This document shows positions 1 to 8,455 of a stretch of DNA of 12,319 bases, piece by piece. This DNA is from Isotricha intestinalis (Eukaryota; Ciliophora; Litostomatea; Vestibuliferida; Isotrichidae). Position 1 is the stretch's first letter; every line of letters begins with the position of its first letter. The position numbers and the translations under genes are program-made. The notes beneath the pieces were generated by a model that saw nothing but the letters and a program-made list of their open reading frames with translations, ran no database searches and was not told where the DNA came from. The stretch is taken from positions 1 to 12,319 of the forward strand of contig JAJJLU010004501.1 of the NCBI GenBank assembly GCA_023807065.1. The letters are read 5' to 3'.

Positions 1-1
1 A

Positions 2-540
2 GGAAAATTAATATATTATATATTATATAGAAAATATCCTAATGATGAATTATTAAAAAGTAAAAAATGAAAATTTAAATAATTTATTAAATGAAATGTT
101 AAATAATGAAAATTATTCATGGGAAAATTATTTTAAACATCCTTTTTTTATGAAGAAAGAAAAAAGAAATTATATTATGAAAATAATTTTAATTATTTAT
201 GTATTCAATATAGTTTAATTCTATTGTAAAACTTCTAAATGTAATATATGATATAAATGTCTAAAAGAACATAATTCACATAATATTATTCCATTTAAAT
301 TGATAGGTTTTAATGAATTTGAATTAAAACAAATTAAAACTTCAATTAATGAATTTGAAGATTATATTGATAAATATAAAAGAGATTCAAAAAATTATTT
401 TGATATTATAAATATATTTATAAGATGATTATAATTCAATTTATGAAAATGATATAATTATAAGAGATATTATATCAATCAATTAAATTATATACGAGAA
501 TTTAAAGTTTTTCAAACAAATGAAAATATTTAATAATAAA
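2..540 (+). pseudogene. Decayed protein kinase C-terminus fused to a B-box-like zinc finger
   Basis: Three plus-strand frames succeed one another. Bases 2-67 read like kinase subdomain IX-X (GKLIYYILYRKYPNDELL) before a TGA at 68-70. Bases 69-185 continue in another frame with LNNLLNEML and WENYFKHPFF, the pattern that closes many kinase domains. Bases 222-425 stay open for 68 codons apart from one TGA. They read YCKTSKCNI, stop, YKCLKEHNSHNIIPF, the C-x2-C, H-x2-H layout of a B-box-like finger, then a helical Lys/Glu-rich stretch. A further shift at about 424 gives a short tail ending near 535. The 5' part lies outside the window. The three or more frameshifts and several stops mean it cannot encode one protein. 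The kinase and finger assignments rest on short motifs, so the family is uncertain; being decayed coding sequence is more certain. Confidence 0.62.
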
Positions 541-544
541 AAAT

Positions 545-962
545 AATAAATCTATCACCTAAAAATTAATTATACCAATAATAAACTATATTATAAGTAA
601 TATTTTGAATAAAATTGAAATGTCTTTTATGGAAATAATTGCTTTTTAATAATTAGTCTTCAGTATTTGTGACTAAAAATCGAAATAAAATATCACAAAT
701 AGATAAATAACATAAAACCTTTAATTGGGTTATTTCTTTTTATAATTATAGAAATTTTACACAAATATATATTTCTTGATTTTCTGATAATGGATTGTTA
801 TTTCTGTAGTTTCCATTTAATGTTAAAAAATGATTTATTTTTATTTTAAACGATTATTTTGATTTTAAAAACAATAATAATATATTAAAGCATAGTTATT
901 TTATATTAAAAAAATTTACTTATCAATTTTTAATATTTACAGGTCTTTATATATTTTTAATG
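545..962 (+). pseudogene. Possible continuation of the decayed kinase/zinc-finger gene
   Basis: A frame starting at 545 is open between TAA codons for about 29 codons (KLIIPIINYIISNILNKIEM and onward). From 663 a different frame runs about 100 codons to 962 with four stops: TAA at 708, then TGA, TAG and TGA. Roughly ten would be expected by chance at this base composition. It includes NWVISFYNYRNFTQIYIS and FSDNGLLFL. No domain is recognised. It lies directly after the kinase/B-box relic on the same strand, so it may be its eroded 3' end, or simply chance. Confidence 0.3.
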
Positions 963-1039
963 AATTAATTTTCATTCATAACGTGAATTTGTTTTAATTA
1001 ACTTTAAATTATTAATTTGATAAAATTAAATATTTAAAT

Positions 1040-2839
1040 ATGTCAAAAGTAATATTAAACAATGTAAAGAATCGTTTTCTCCCAATTCAAGAATCAGTAT
1101 TAAAGGGTTTAGAGCCAGAGGCAAAAATCTCAGATTTTGATATAATAAAAAGATTAGAAGCAGGTTCCTTTGGTCAAGTATTTTTAGTAAAGCATAAAAC
1201 AACAAAAGTAGACTATGCAATAAAAGCAATAGATAAAAGAAATCAAACAAACATAGAAGAAAAACCTTATTTCCACAGAGAGATAGAAATAATGTATAAA
1301 ATTCATCATCCAAATGTAGTAAAACTTTTTGGAAACTTCGAAGATGATAATTGTTGTTATTTTATAATGGAATATATAAAGAAGGGAAATATATATAATT
1401 TAATACCAAAAGATAGAAAAAAAAGATTATCAACACAAGTAGTAGCATCATTAATGAAAGATGTAATATCTGCAGTATATTTTTTACATAATATGAATCC
1501 ACCAATAATACATAGAGATATAAAACCAGAAAATGTACTTTTAGATGATAATAATAATGCTAAATTAACTGATTTTGGATGGAGTAATTATATTCAAGAT
1601 GATGAAAAGAGAAATACAGTTTGTGGTACTCCAATATATTTAGCTCCTGAAATTATTAATGAAAGTGGACATGATGAAAAAGTTGATATTTGGTGTATTG
1701 GAGTTTTATTATTTGAATTAAGCACTGGAATGGTTCCTTTTGCTGGAAATAATATTGAAACTTTAAAAAATAATATTTTAAATGTTAAAATTTCATGGCC
1801 GAGAGATATTAATTTAGAAGCTAAAAATTTAATTAGTAAAATATTAAAATTTGAACCTTCTAGTAGAATTAGTTTAAAAGAAATGCTTATGCATCCTTAT
1901 TTTACTAAATTTTTTCCAAATGGTGTTGATTGTTTAATTAAACCTAATGATAAATTAACTTATATTCCTTATATTATTAGTAAAGATAATCCTAAAGATT
2001 ATAATATTGTTAATTTAAATAATAAAAAAAATTATAATGATAAAAGTGAAAGAAGTAAAAATATTAGTAATGATAATATTATTTCTGGAAGAACTCATAA
2101 TAGAGAAGTTGGAAAATCAAGGGAAAGAGAAGACAGAAGAAGAATTCAAAAAAATAAATTTAGAGATGTTTCTCCTATTCCTAAAACTAAATTAACACTT
2201 GATAATGAAGATAATTTTCATAAGAAAATTGAAAATAGTTATATGAAACTTAAATATAATATTCTTTTGAAAAATTATGAAAAATTACAAAATGAAATGG
2301 AAAATTTAAAAAACGTTAATTCCAATCAAAAAGAAATTGAAAAATTAATATGTGAATTAAATGAAAAAGATATTAAATTAAAAAAATTAATTACAGCTAA
2401 TACAATAAATAATAATAATAATAATAATAATGATTATATTATTAAAAATTTAGAAAATGAAAATAAAGAATTAAAAGAGAAATTATCTAAATTAGAAAAT
2501 TTAATTTGTTTAAATCCAAGAGATAGTTTAAATATTAAATTATCTAATATAAAAGATTTTTCTTCAGAAAAAAACAAAGTTGATGAAGCAATTCAGAAAT
2601 TAAAAGAAAAATTAAATGACAATTTAAAAAATAAATTAAATGACATTTTAAGTGTTAAAGAAAAAGAAATTGAATTTTTTAAAGAAACTCAAGACAAATT
2701 TAAAACAAAAGAAAAAAATAAATATAAAATATTAATATCTAAATATGAACAATCATTAGAAAAAAGAGAAAAAGATGCAAATAATATGAAAGAAAAAATA
2801 AAAGAATTAGAAGAAAAAATTAAGAATTTTAACTTATAA
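1040..2839 (+). CDS. Aurora-like serine/threonine protein kinase with C-terminal coiled coil
   Basis: A 599-residue cytoplasmic kinase expected to phosphorylate Ser/Thr. The catalytic domain covers about residues 33-288. It has a nucleotide loop LEAGSFG (39-45), Lys62 in YAIK, the helix C Glu in HREIEIM (79-85), the catalytic loop HRDIKPEN (158-165), DFGW (178-181), activation segment VCGTPIYLAPE (194-204) and HDEKVDIW (211-218). Trp after DFG, and CGT with HDEKVD, are typical of Aurora kinases, which act in mitosis and on microtubules; the subfamily call is by motif only. Residue 40 is Glu where the first loop Gly is usual. After the domain comes a basic, Arg-rich linker, then a Lys/Glu coiled coil (about 400-599) broken by eight Asn. 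The ATG at 1040 follows an A/T-only leader and gives a full domain. The gene is intronless, ends in TAA, and converges on the minus-strand gene at 3189. Val and Ile codon choice changes sharply near 1540-1620. Confidence 0.93.
   Translation: MSKVILNNVKNRFLPIQESVLKGLEPEAKISDFDIIKRLEAGSFGQVFLVKHKTTKVDYAIKAIDKRNQTNIEEKPYFHREIEIMYKIHHPNVVKLFGNFEDDNCCYFIMEYIKKGNIYNLIPKDRKKRLSTQVVASLMKDVISAVYFLHNMNPPIIHRDIKPENVLLDDNNNAKLTDFGWSNYIQDDEKRNTVCGTPIYLAPEIINESGHDEKVDIWCIGVLLFELSTGMVPFAGNNIETLKNNILNVKISWPRDINLEAKNLISKILKFEPSSRISLKEMLMHPYFTKFFPNGVDCLIKPNDKLTYIPYIISKDNPKDYNIVNLNNKKNYNDKSERSKNISNDNIISGRTHNREVGKSREREDRRRIQKNKFRDVSPIPKTKLTLDNEDNFHKKIENSYMKLKYNILLKNYEKLQNEMENLKNVNSNQKEIEKLICELNEKDIKLKKLITANTINNNNNNNNDYIIKNLENENKELKEKLSKLENLICLNPRDSLNIKLSNIKDFSSEKNKVDEAIQKLKEKLNDNLKNKLNDILSVKEKEIEFFKETQDKFKTKEKNKYKILISKYEQSLEKREKDANNMKEKIKELEEKIKNFNL
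2408..2431 (+). repeat. (AAT)8 trinucleotide microsatellite inside the kinase gene
   Basis: Eight consecutive AAT codons encode an Asn run in the coiled-coil tail of the kinase. Length changes would stay in frame, so this is a likely polymorphic site. Confidence 0.9.
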
Positions 2840-3188
2840 GAAATTTAATTTATCATCAATAAAAATTATATCATTTAGAATATTTTAAATACTTTAAAAA
2901 AATAAAATATATATTAAAAATATTTTTAGTATATTAAATAAATATAAATTTATTTTTAGGAATTTCATTATTTAAATTTCTATTATATGAAAAGAGTAAT
3001 GCCAGAACTTTCAAATAAATATTTTATTGAGATGAACAATATCATTTTTTCTATATGTATTTAAATGTAATAATAAATAATATTTAAATTTAATTATCAA
3101 ATATAATAATTAATTCTTTCTTCAATCAATTTATATTTAATTATACAATACCTTTTATATAATATATTTAAATAAATAAATTTATTTT
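2840..3188. other. Convergent intergenic spacer, 349 bases
   Basis: Separates the 3' ends of the kinase (+) and the minus-strand gene, so both transcripts should end here. It is almost pure A/T apart from a slightly G/C-richer patch at 2987-3064. That patch is a plus-strand ATG frame of 25 codons (MKRVMPELSNKYFIEM and onward) ending in TAA. It could be a tiny relic or chance; I do not call it a gene. No clear polyadenylation motif stands out because AATAAA-like strings occur throughout. Confidence 0.5.
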
Positions 3189-4703
3189 TTATATATTTTC
3201 ATGTGAATGATTCATTTCTATTTCTTTACTACAATCTTTACTTTCATTTTCTGATTTTCTACTTAAAAAATTTTCATATGAAAAATTAAACATTAATTTT
3301 AAATTATCATCAATTGTATTTTTTATTTGTTTTAACATTTCATCATTCTTTAATATATGACTTTGATTATGAGGATGACTTAAATTTATTTTTTTATCAT
3401 CTAAAATATTACTTTTCCTATTTCTATATCTCGAAGAAAAATTATTTGAAATAATTAAATTTTTATTATTATTTGGAGATAAATTAATATTTTGATTAGG
3501 AATATTAATTGTAATAGTTTTATTATTTGTTTTTTTAATTGATTTAATTTTTTTATTTTTTGAATTTATTTTTTTTCTATAAGAATTTATTTGTGAAGAA
3601 TTATTATTTTTTACATTTTCATTATTTAAATTAGTTTTATTAGATAAAGAAATATTTATCATATGACTTAAATTAGATTCTGTTTTACAAGATATATTCT
3701 TAGTTATTTTTGAAACACTTATATTTGATATTGAATCACATATTATTTTATTTTTATTATTTGAATTTGAATTTTTTATTTTATTTGAATTGGTTAATTT
3801 AGAAAATAATTTTTCATTTAATAAAGGTTGAGAAATAAAAGTTGATTTTATTGTTACTTTCTTATTTTTTTGAGGAAACTCTTTTATATTATTATTGGAA
3901 TTATTATATATGTAATTTGATGTATTTTCAATTTTATTTATTTTATTATTTATATGTTCTGAACTTTTTGATTTGCTTTTAGAATTTGATTGAGTATTTT
4001 TTTTTCTTTTTTTTTGATAAGAATGAGAATTATTTATCATTGAATAAAGAGAATAACTTTCTTTATTATTATTATTATTAATTTTTTTTTTTTCTTTTAA
4101 TTTACTATTAGATTTTGCTTTTTTATTTATCATTATATTTCCTAAATCTATTTTTATTGGTTTTTTATTTTTTGGAGATGAAACTAAAATATTAGAAAAA
4201 TCATAACTTAACTTTAATTTTTTTTCATTATTTTTTTTCTTCTTATATGAACTATTAAATTTATTTATATTTGTATATAAAGTATTATTAAAGGTAGTAT
4301 TTGAGTTTTGCTCTGAATTTCTTTGAGATTTACTTGTTTTAATTATATAATTTATTGAATCATTTTTTTCTAAGTGATTATTATTATAAATTACACTTTT
4401 ATTATTAATTATTTTATATATTTCATTATTAATAAAAGATTTAATGTCTTCATATTGAATAATCGTTAATTTTTGTTTTAAATATCTTAATAATTTTTGA
4501 AGAACAATTTCATATTCAAAACTTAATAAAGTTGTACTTAAAAATAAAGGAGTTTGTGCATTTGTACTTCTTGTTGAATTATTTCCAGTATAACCTAAAT
4601 TAATATAAGTAGTTTTATCTTTTAATTTATATGATTCAATTTTATTTTTTGTTTTTTTCCCTGATTTATTGGTATAATTAATGATATTTCCTTTCTTTTT
4701 CAT
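3189..4703 (-). CDS. Low-complexity Asn/Lys/Ser-rich protein of unknown function
   Basis: A 504-residue protein, intronless, starting at the ATG at 4703 and ending in TAA. I do not recognise the family. Two segments look folded. The first is near the N-terminus (about residues 50-100), with hydrophobic spacing such as SFEYEIVLQKLLRYLKQKL. The second is near the C-terminus (about 457-482), including LKLMFNFSYENFL. Everything between is Asn/Lys/Ser-rich, with SNSKSKSKSS and an Asn run encoded by a (TTA)6 tract at 4063-4080. It is probably disordered and highly basic. No signal peptide or membrane segment is seen. From memory, the C-terminal NFSYENFL-type motif recurs in ciliate hypothetical proteins; this is untested. 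It is convergent with the kinase, and its 5' side faces decayed sequence. Confidence 0.8.
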   Translation of the reverse strand: MKKKGNIINYTNKSGKKTKNKIESYKLKDKTTYINLGYTGNNSTRSTNAQTPLFLSTTLLSFEYEIVLQKLLRYLKQKLTIIQYEDIKSFINNEIYKIINNKSVIYNNNHLEKNDSINYIIKTSKSQRNSEQNSNTTFNNTLYTNINKFNSSYKKKKNNEKKLKLSYDFSNILVSSPKNKKPIKIDLGNIMINKKAKSNSKLKEKKKINNNNNKESYSLYSMINNSHSYQKKRKKNTQSNSKSKSKSSEHINNKINKIENTSNYIYNNSNNNIKEFPQKNKKVTIKSTFISQPLLNEKLFSKLTNSNKIKNSNSNNKNKIICDSISNISVSKITKNISCKTESNLSHMINISLSNKTNLNNENVKNNNSSQINSYRKKINSKNKKIKSIKKTNNKTITINIPNQNINLSPNNNKNLIISNNFSSRYRNRKSNILDDKKINLSHPHNQSHILKNDEMLKQIKNTIDDNLKLMFNFSYENFLSRKSENESKDCSKEIEMNHSHENI

Positions 4704-4789
4704 AAATTTATTTTAAAAAATATATAAAAAATAAAAAAGAATTATATATAAATTTATCTAATAAAAGTAAATTGAATGAATTAAAATAA

Positions 4790-5750
4790 TCACAAATAAA
4801 AGTAAAAAATAGAATTTCTTTCTCCTTCTTTTAAAAATTTTTTTCTTTTATTCTTTATTATTTGTACCAATAAATCATCTAAATTTGATGGAAACAAAAA
4901 TTGAGGTGATTATAATTTTTTTAATAATAATAATGAATTTATTCTAATAATTATCAGTACTAGTATGAATAATAATATTAATTGAAAATGTAATCTAGAA
5001 ATAACTATTTTATTATCATATTTTCAAATATATTATATATTTGAGAAAATTGGGTTCCTTTATGAAAATTAAAATGAAGACTGTTAGATTCAATTAAATG
5101 TAAATTATTACAAAATAATATAGAACATTTCCCAAATAATTTCAGAGATAACAAAAAATTTTAGAATCAGGTAAAATCTCTTAATTTATTTTTTTATCCC
5201 CAACTTTTTTATCAGAATTTTTATTGTTGATATCAAAAACAGAAATAAAGAATAAAACATTCAAATAATAATATTAAATATATATTATCAGTTATACTTT
5301 AATTTTTATACTTCTTGTCAGTTTGAATCATTTAAACAAATAAAATATTTTTTAATAATCAATCATTTAATTTTATTTCTATTTTTTATAAATCTATTCA
5401 CCTAAACTACGATTAATATAAATTGATTAATTAAACTATATTGATTCTATAATATTTTCATTTTAAAAACTTGATAAATTCAATGGAAAAAATCTTTTGT
5501 AATAAGAAAATTATTTATTTCATTGATATAATTCAAATAATTAAACATTTGGAATAAATATTCTTTTTTTAAACTATTATATATAATTATAAAATAATTA
5601 GTTATTGGTGAATAAATTATTCTATATTCTATTTTCATAAAAAAATCATTCAAAATTCCAAATAAATAATATGAATAACAATATAATTCTTTTCTTTTTT
5701 ATAAAATCATATATTTTAATTAAATTATCATTTGATGAAACAAAAAAAAT
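4790..5750 (-). pseudogene. Decayed minus-strand gene of unknown family, possibly leucine-rich
   Basis: Several coding-like frames follow one another on the minus strand. From 5750 a frame reads SSNDNLIKIYDFIKKK and runs out near 5650. A second frame is open for 72 codons at 5698-5483 (ELYCYSYYLFGILNDFFMKI, then IYSPITNY, FQMFNYLNYINEI) and ends in TGA. A third is open for 51 codons at 5160-5008 (LLSLKLFGKCSILF, then SLHFNFHKGTQFSQIYNIFE). A fourth is open for 39 codons at 4909-4793 (SNLDDLLVQIIKNKRKKFLK) with TGA at 4790-4792. Bases between 5482 and 5161 are scrambled. Chance open frames here should average about 10 codons. Regular Leu/Ile spacing hints at leucine-rich repeats, but no signature is complete. 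It lies between two divergently transcribed intact genes. Confidence 0.55.
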
Positions 5751-5822
5751 TCATTTTTTAAAATAATTGAATTTTATTGTTAATTATTTATTATATTTAA
5801 TTTATTATTATCATATTAATTT

Positions 5823-7045
5823 ATGTCAAAAATTCATGAATCTTTTTTTTATAATTTATATGATTTAACAAAGAATATATATGTATACTACCATATGGAT
5901 ACTTATTTAATGGATAAAGAATTACAAACACAACAAAATTATTATATGTTAAGTATTTTATTTATAAATTTCTTAATAAATTCTGCAATTCTTTTAAAAT
6001 TATTTATCATTGTATTATATTTTATTGTAGTTCATACAATTTTAAATTTTATTAAATTCATTAGATCTTTTTTCAAAACAAAATTTAGAATTAATTGGAA
6101 TTCAACAATTAAAAATACAATATTATATTTTAAACAATTAATATCCAGAATTTACTTTTATAATTTTTATAAATATGATAATATGTTTATTTCCCTAATA
6201 CTAATAGTATTTTATATTTCTTTTATAATAAGCAATACAATTTTTTTATTATATAATTATAATACTATTGAAGATGAAATAAAAGAAGAAAATTTTTTTA
6301 TTTATCATTTTTTATCAATTGAAACATCACTTATAATAGAAGTATCATGTTGTATACTTTATTCACTGAGAAAGTTAAAGTTGCAATGCTTTTTAATAAT
6401 ATTATTCTCTTTATTATTTAATGGAATAATTATAATTTCATATTATTATCAAGATTTATTAATAAATGAAAAAGGTTATAATGCAACAAAAAAACCAATT
6501 GAAATTGATAATATAATATTTAATATTATATTCCTAATTTTACATCTTAATGCTTTTTACAATGTAAAAACACAAAATAGAACTAGTAAATAAATATATT
6601 TAATTTAATTTAGGAACTTTATTTAATCTTTTATTTAATGAAAGAGATGAATTTTATTCTCTTAATTTTCCAAGATATCAAGAACAAATATCTTTAAATG
6701 AAGAACAAATGATAAAAATTTCTAAATATACTTTTGAAGAAACTTTTTATATGGTTCAAGATAACGATGTTGTTTATAGAGGTAAATTTTTAATTTATAT
6801 TTTATATAGAAGATAGATTTAAATATAAAAATCTATTGTGTTGGGTTTTTATGTTAATAGCTATCACAAATTTATTAGAATTAATATACCATATTTTTCA
6901 ATTTTATGAAAATGAAGATAATGAAAACACTTTAAAAATTAAAGATAAACTTAAATGGGTTTCTTTATTTCATACTTTGCTTCTTTTAATTTTAAGTTGG
7001 ATGGCTTTTGTAAAAATGAAAATAAAAACAACAGTTTTTTATTAG
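5823..7045 (+). CDS. Multi-pass membrane protein, three exons (5823-6585, 6614-6781, 6810-7045)
   Basis: Splicing out two 28-base GT-AG introns joins three exons into one 388-residue protein, with intact codons at both junctions (Arg255 and Glu311). It ends in TAG. Unspliced reading stops at once in intron 1 and just after intron 2. About seven hydrophobic segments are visible: roughly 42-58, 58-80, 120-143, 165-182, 188-208, 230-246 and 319-341, and a last one near 360-380. The exact count is uncertain in the first pair. Exon 2 encodes a soluble loop with SLNFPRYQEQISLNEEQM and MVQDNDVVYRED before the last two segments. There is no cleavable signal peptide; the N-terminus is polar for about 40 residues. 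I do not recognise a named transporter or receptor family. From memory, similar polytopic proteins occur in ciliates. It is convergent with the minus-strand coiled-coil gene. Confidence 0.85.
6586..6613 (+). other. Intron 1 of the membrane-protein gene, 28 bases
   Basis: It begins GTAAAT and ends ATTTAG, phase 1. Removing it restores Arg255 and links exon 1 to the frame of exon 2. If retained, TAA at 6591-6593 terminates translation. It contains TTTAATTTA at intron positions 14-22, a possible branch region. Confidence 0.85.
6782..6809 (+). other. Intron 2 of the membrane-protein gene, 28 bases
   Basis: It begins GTAAAT and ends ATATAG, phase 1, the same length and 5' hexamer as intron 1. Removing it makes Glu311 and joins exon 3. 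If retained, TAG at 6814-6816 stops translation just past the intron. The TTTAATTTA string is at intron positions 8-16. Confidence 0.85.
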
Positions 7046-7144
7046 AAATGAATTTTAAATAATTTATTTTTTAAACAAATAAATATTAAAATGTAAAAAA
7101 GTTATTTTTTAATTATTTACCTTTTTATTATTTACTCATTATCA

Positions 7145-7260
7145 TTTATATATATATCCATTATTATAATAAAATGTTCCTTTTCCTTCTTTTTATCATT
7201 TTTCCTTTATTTTATTTTAATATTCATTTTCCATTTCTTATTTCATCTACCTTCTTTTTT
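7145..7260 (-). pseudogene. Relic of MORN repeats
   Basis: On the minus strand, bases 7192-7145 read KEGKGTFYYNNGYIYK, a near-perfect MORN repeat. MORN repeats are membrane- or cytoskeleton-associated repeats of about 23 residues. Upstream in a different frame, 7260-7246 reads KKEGR, and NDKK lies just before the full repeat at 7200-7189. The two KEG motifs are 65 bases apart, close to the 69 expected for tandem MORN units with an indel. Stops (TGA, TAA) and frame changes flank and interrupt the units, so the gene is dead. The relic explains why 7102-7271 has only one G on the plus strand but about two dozen C. The rest of the gene may extend to higher coordinates but is not recognisable. Confidence 0.62.
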
Positions 7261-7271
7261 ATTTTTTTTAT

Positions 7272-8455
7272 GAAGATTTGAAATTTAATTATTTCAATAT
7301 TTATAAATGAAAAGATAAAGATTATAATTTAATTAACGAATTTTTATTAAAACTATTTATACTAATAAAAAGAATTTGAATCAAATAAAATACTAAAAAT
7401 TAAAATTAAATTAGGAATTATTTGGAAAAAAATAAAAAAAATTGAAATGAATAAATAAAATTATTTTAAAAAAAATAAAGAAGAAAATCTCTCCTTTATC
7501 ATAATAATTAAATCAGTTTATTCATATTTTGGTAGAAATTAAACAATACACATTATTTTTTTAAGTATATAATCAAATAAATTTTTAACTATTATATCAA
7601 AATGAATGTTATTTTACTTAAATTCTCACCTATATCTATAGAATTTCATTAAAATCAATTTAATAATCTTGTTTTTAGTATTAATTGTTCATTTCTTTTA
7701 TATTATATTATTTTTTATTTATTTGATTCTGTGATTTTCTTGAAGAAAACATTGTAATTTGATTTTAATTCATTTTCTTTTTTTTACTTTTTTATTAAAT
7801 AATTTAACTTTATTTTATTTTATAAATTGCTAATTATGTGAATAAATTTCTTTATTTTTTGTAATTAATATTCTATTTTAATTTATTGTCAATTAATTAA
7901 ATTTTTCTTTTATTTTTTTTTTCTTTTCTTAATTCATTAATTTTTTGATAACCCTTAAAATGAATTTAAGTCATTTTTCCATTTTTTAGAAATAATTGAA
8001 TATATTTATAAATTTCCAAATAATTCAAGAAATTATCTTCATCTTTTTAAGATTTAACGAATTCCCTTTACTTTAATCTCATTTTTTTGATTCTAACATT
8101 TCTTTATTAACTATTTAATTCTGATTTTTGTTATTTTGATTACTTTTATAATTCATATAATTAATTTTCTTTAATATTTTCTAAATCATAATTATTTGAA
8201 TATCTAATATATAATTTGTTCAAATATCATAATTTATCTTTGAACTATAATAACAAAAATTAAAATAATTCTATTAATGTTTTCCAAAATTTTCTGATTT
8301 TATAATACTTTACTAAAAATGATAACTTATTTCTTAGGGATTACAATTTTAAATTATTAACAAAATGGTAATAAAATTTTTTATTGTGAAGAATTCACTT
8401 TAATTAATTTTATTAAATATTAAATTTATTTCTTTTAAATAAAAAATGAAATATT
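7272..8455. other. Long spacer without an intact gene
   Basis: About 1.2 kb downstream of the minus-strand coiled-coil gene. One minus-strand frame shows two coding-like patches. One, at 8340-8281, gives SLRNKLSFLVKYYKIRKFWK without a stop. The other, about 8044-7970, gives DEDNFLNYLEIYKYIQLF and LKNGKMT. Over the whole 8400-7561 stretch, however, that frame has 35 stops in 280 codons, no better than chance. These patches may be the eroded upstream part of the MORN relic, or noise. No RNA gene, repeat array or mobile element was seen. Confidence 0.4.

Noticed and set aside
249..251. TGA at a predicted Cys of the B-box-like finger, suggesting TGA = Cys
   Set aside because: Cys in the intact genes checked is TGT, and the same relic carries frameshifts and other stops, so decay explains it better than a changed code.
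1026..1313. A 95-codon minus-strand frame, Leu/Phe-rich
   Set aside because: It lies antisense to the kinase start and is the mirror of its Lys/Glu/Ile codons; no independent support.
5171..5215. A plus-strand intron-like GTAAAA...TTATCAG stretch with a pyrimidine tract
   Set aside because: No coding frame flanks it on the plus strand, and it overlaps minus-strand decayed coding sequence; its length differs from the 28-base introns.
7561..8400. A minus-strand frame that reads as a plausible protein if TAA/TAG meant Gln (for example LYELQKQSKQQKSEL)
   Set aside because: It has 27 TAA, 4 TAG and 4 TGA in 280 codons, the total and mix expected by chance at this composition. TGA is not depleted, and intact genes in the window use TAA and TAG as stops and CAA for Gln.
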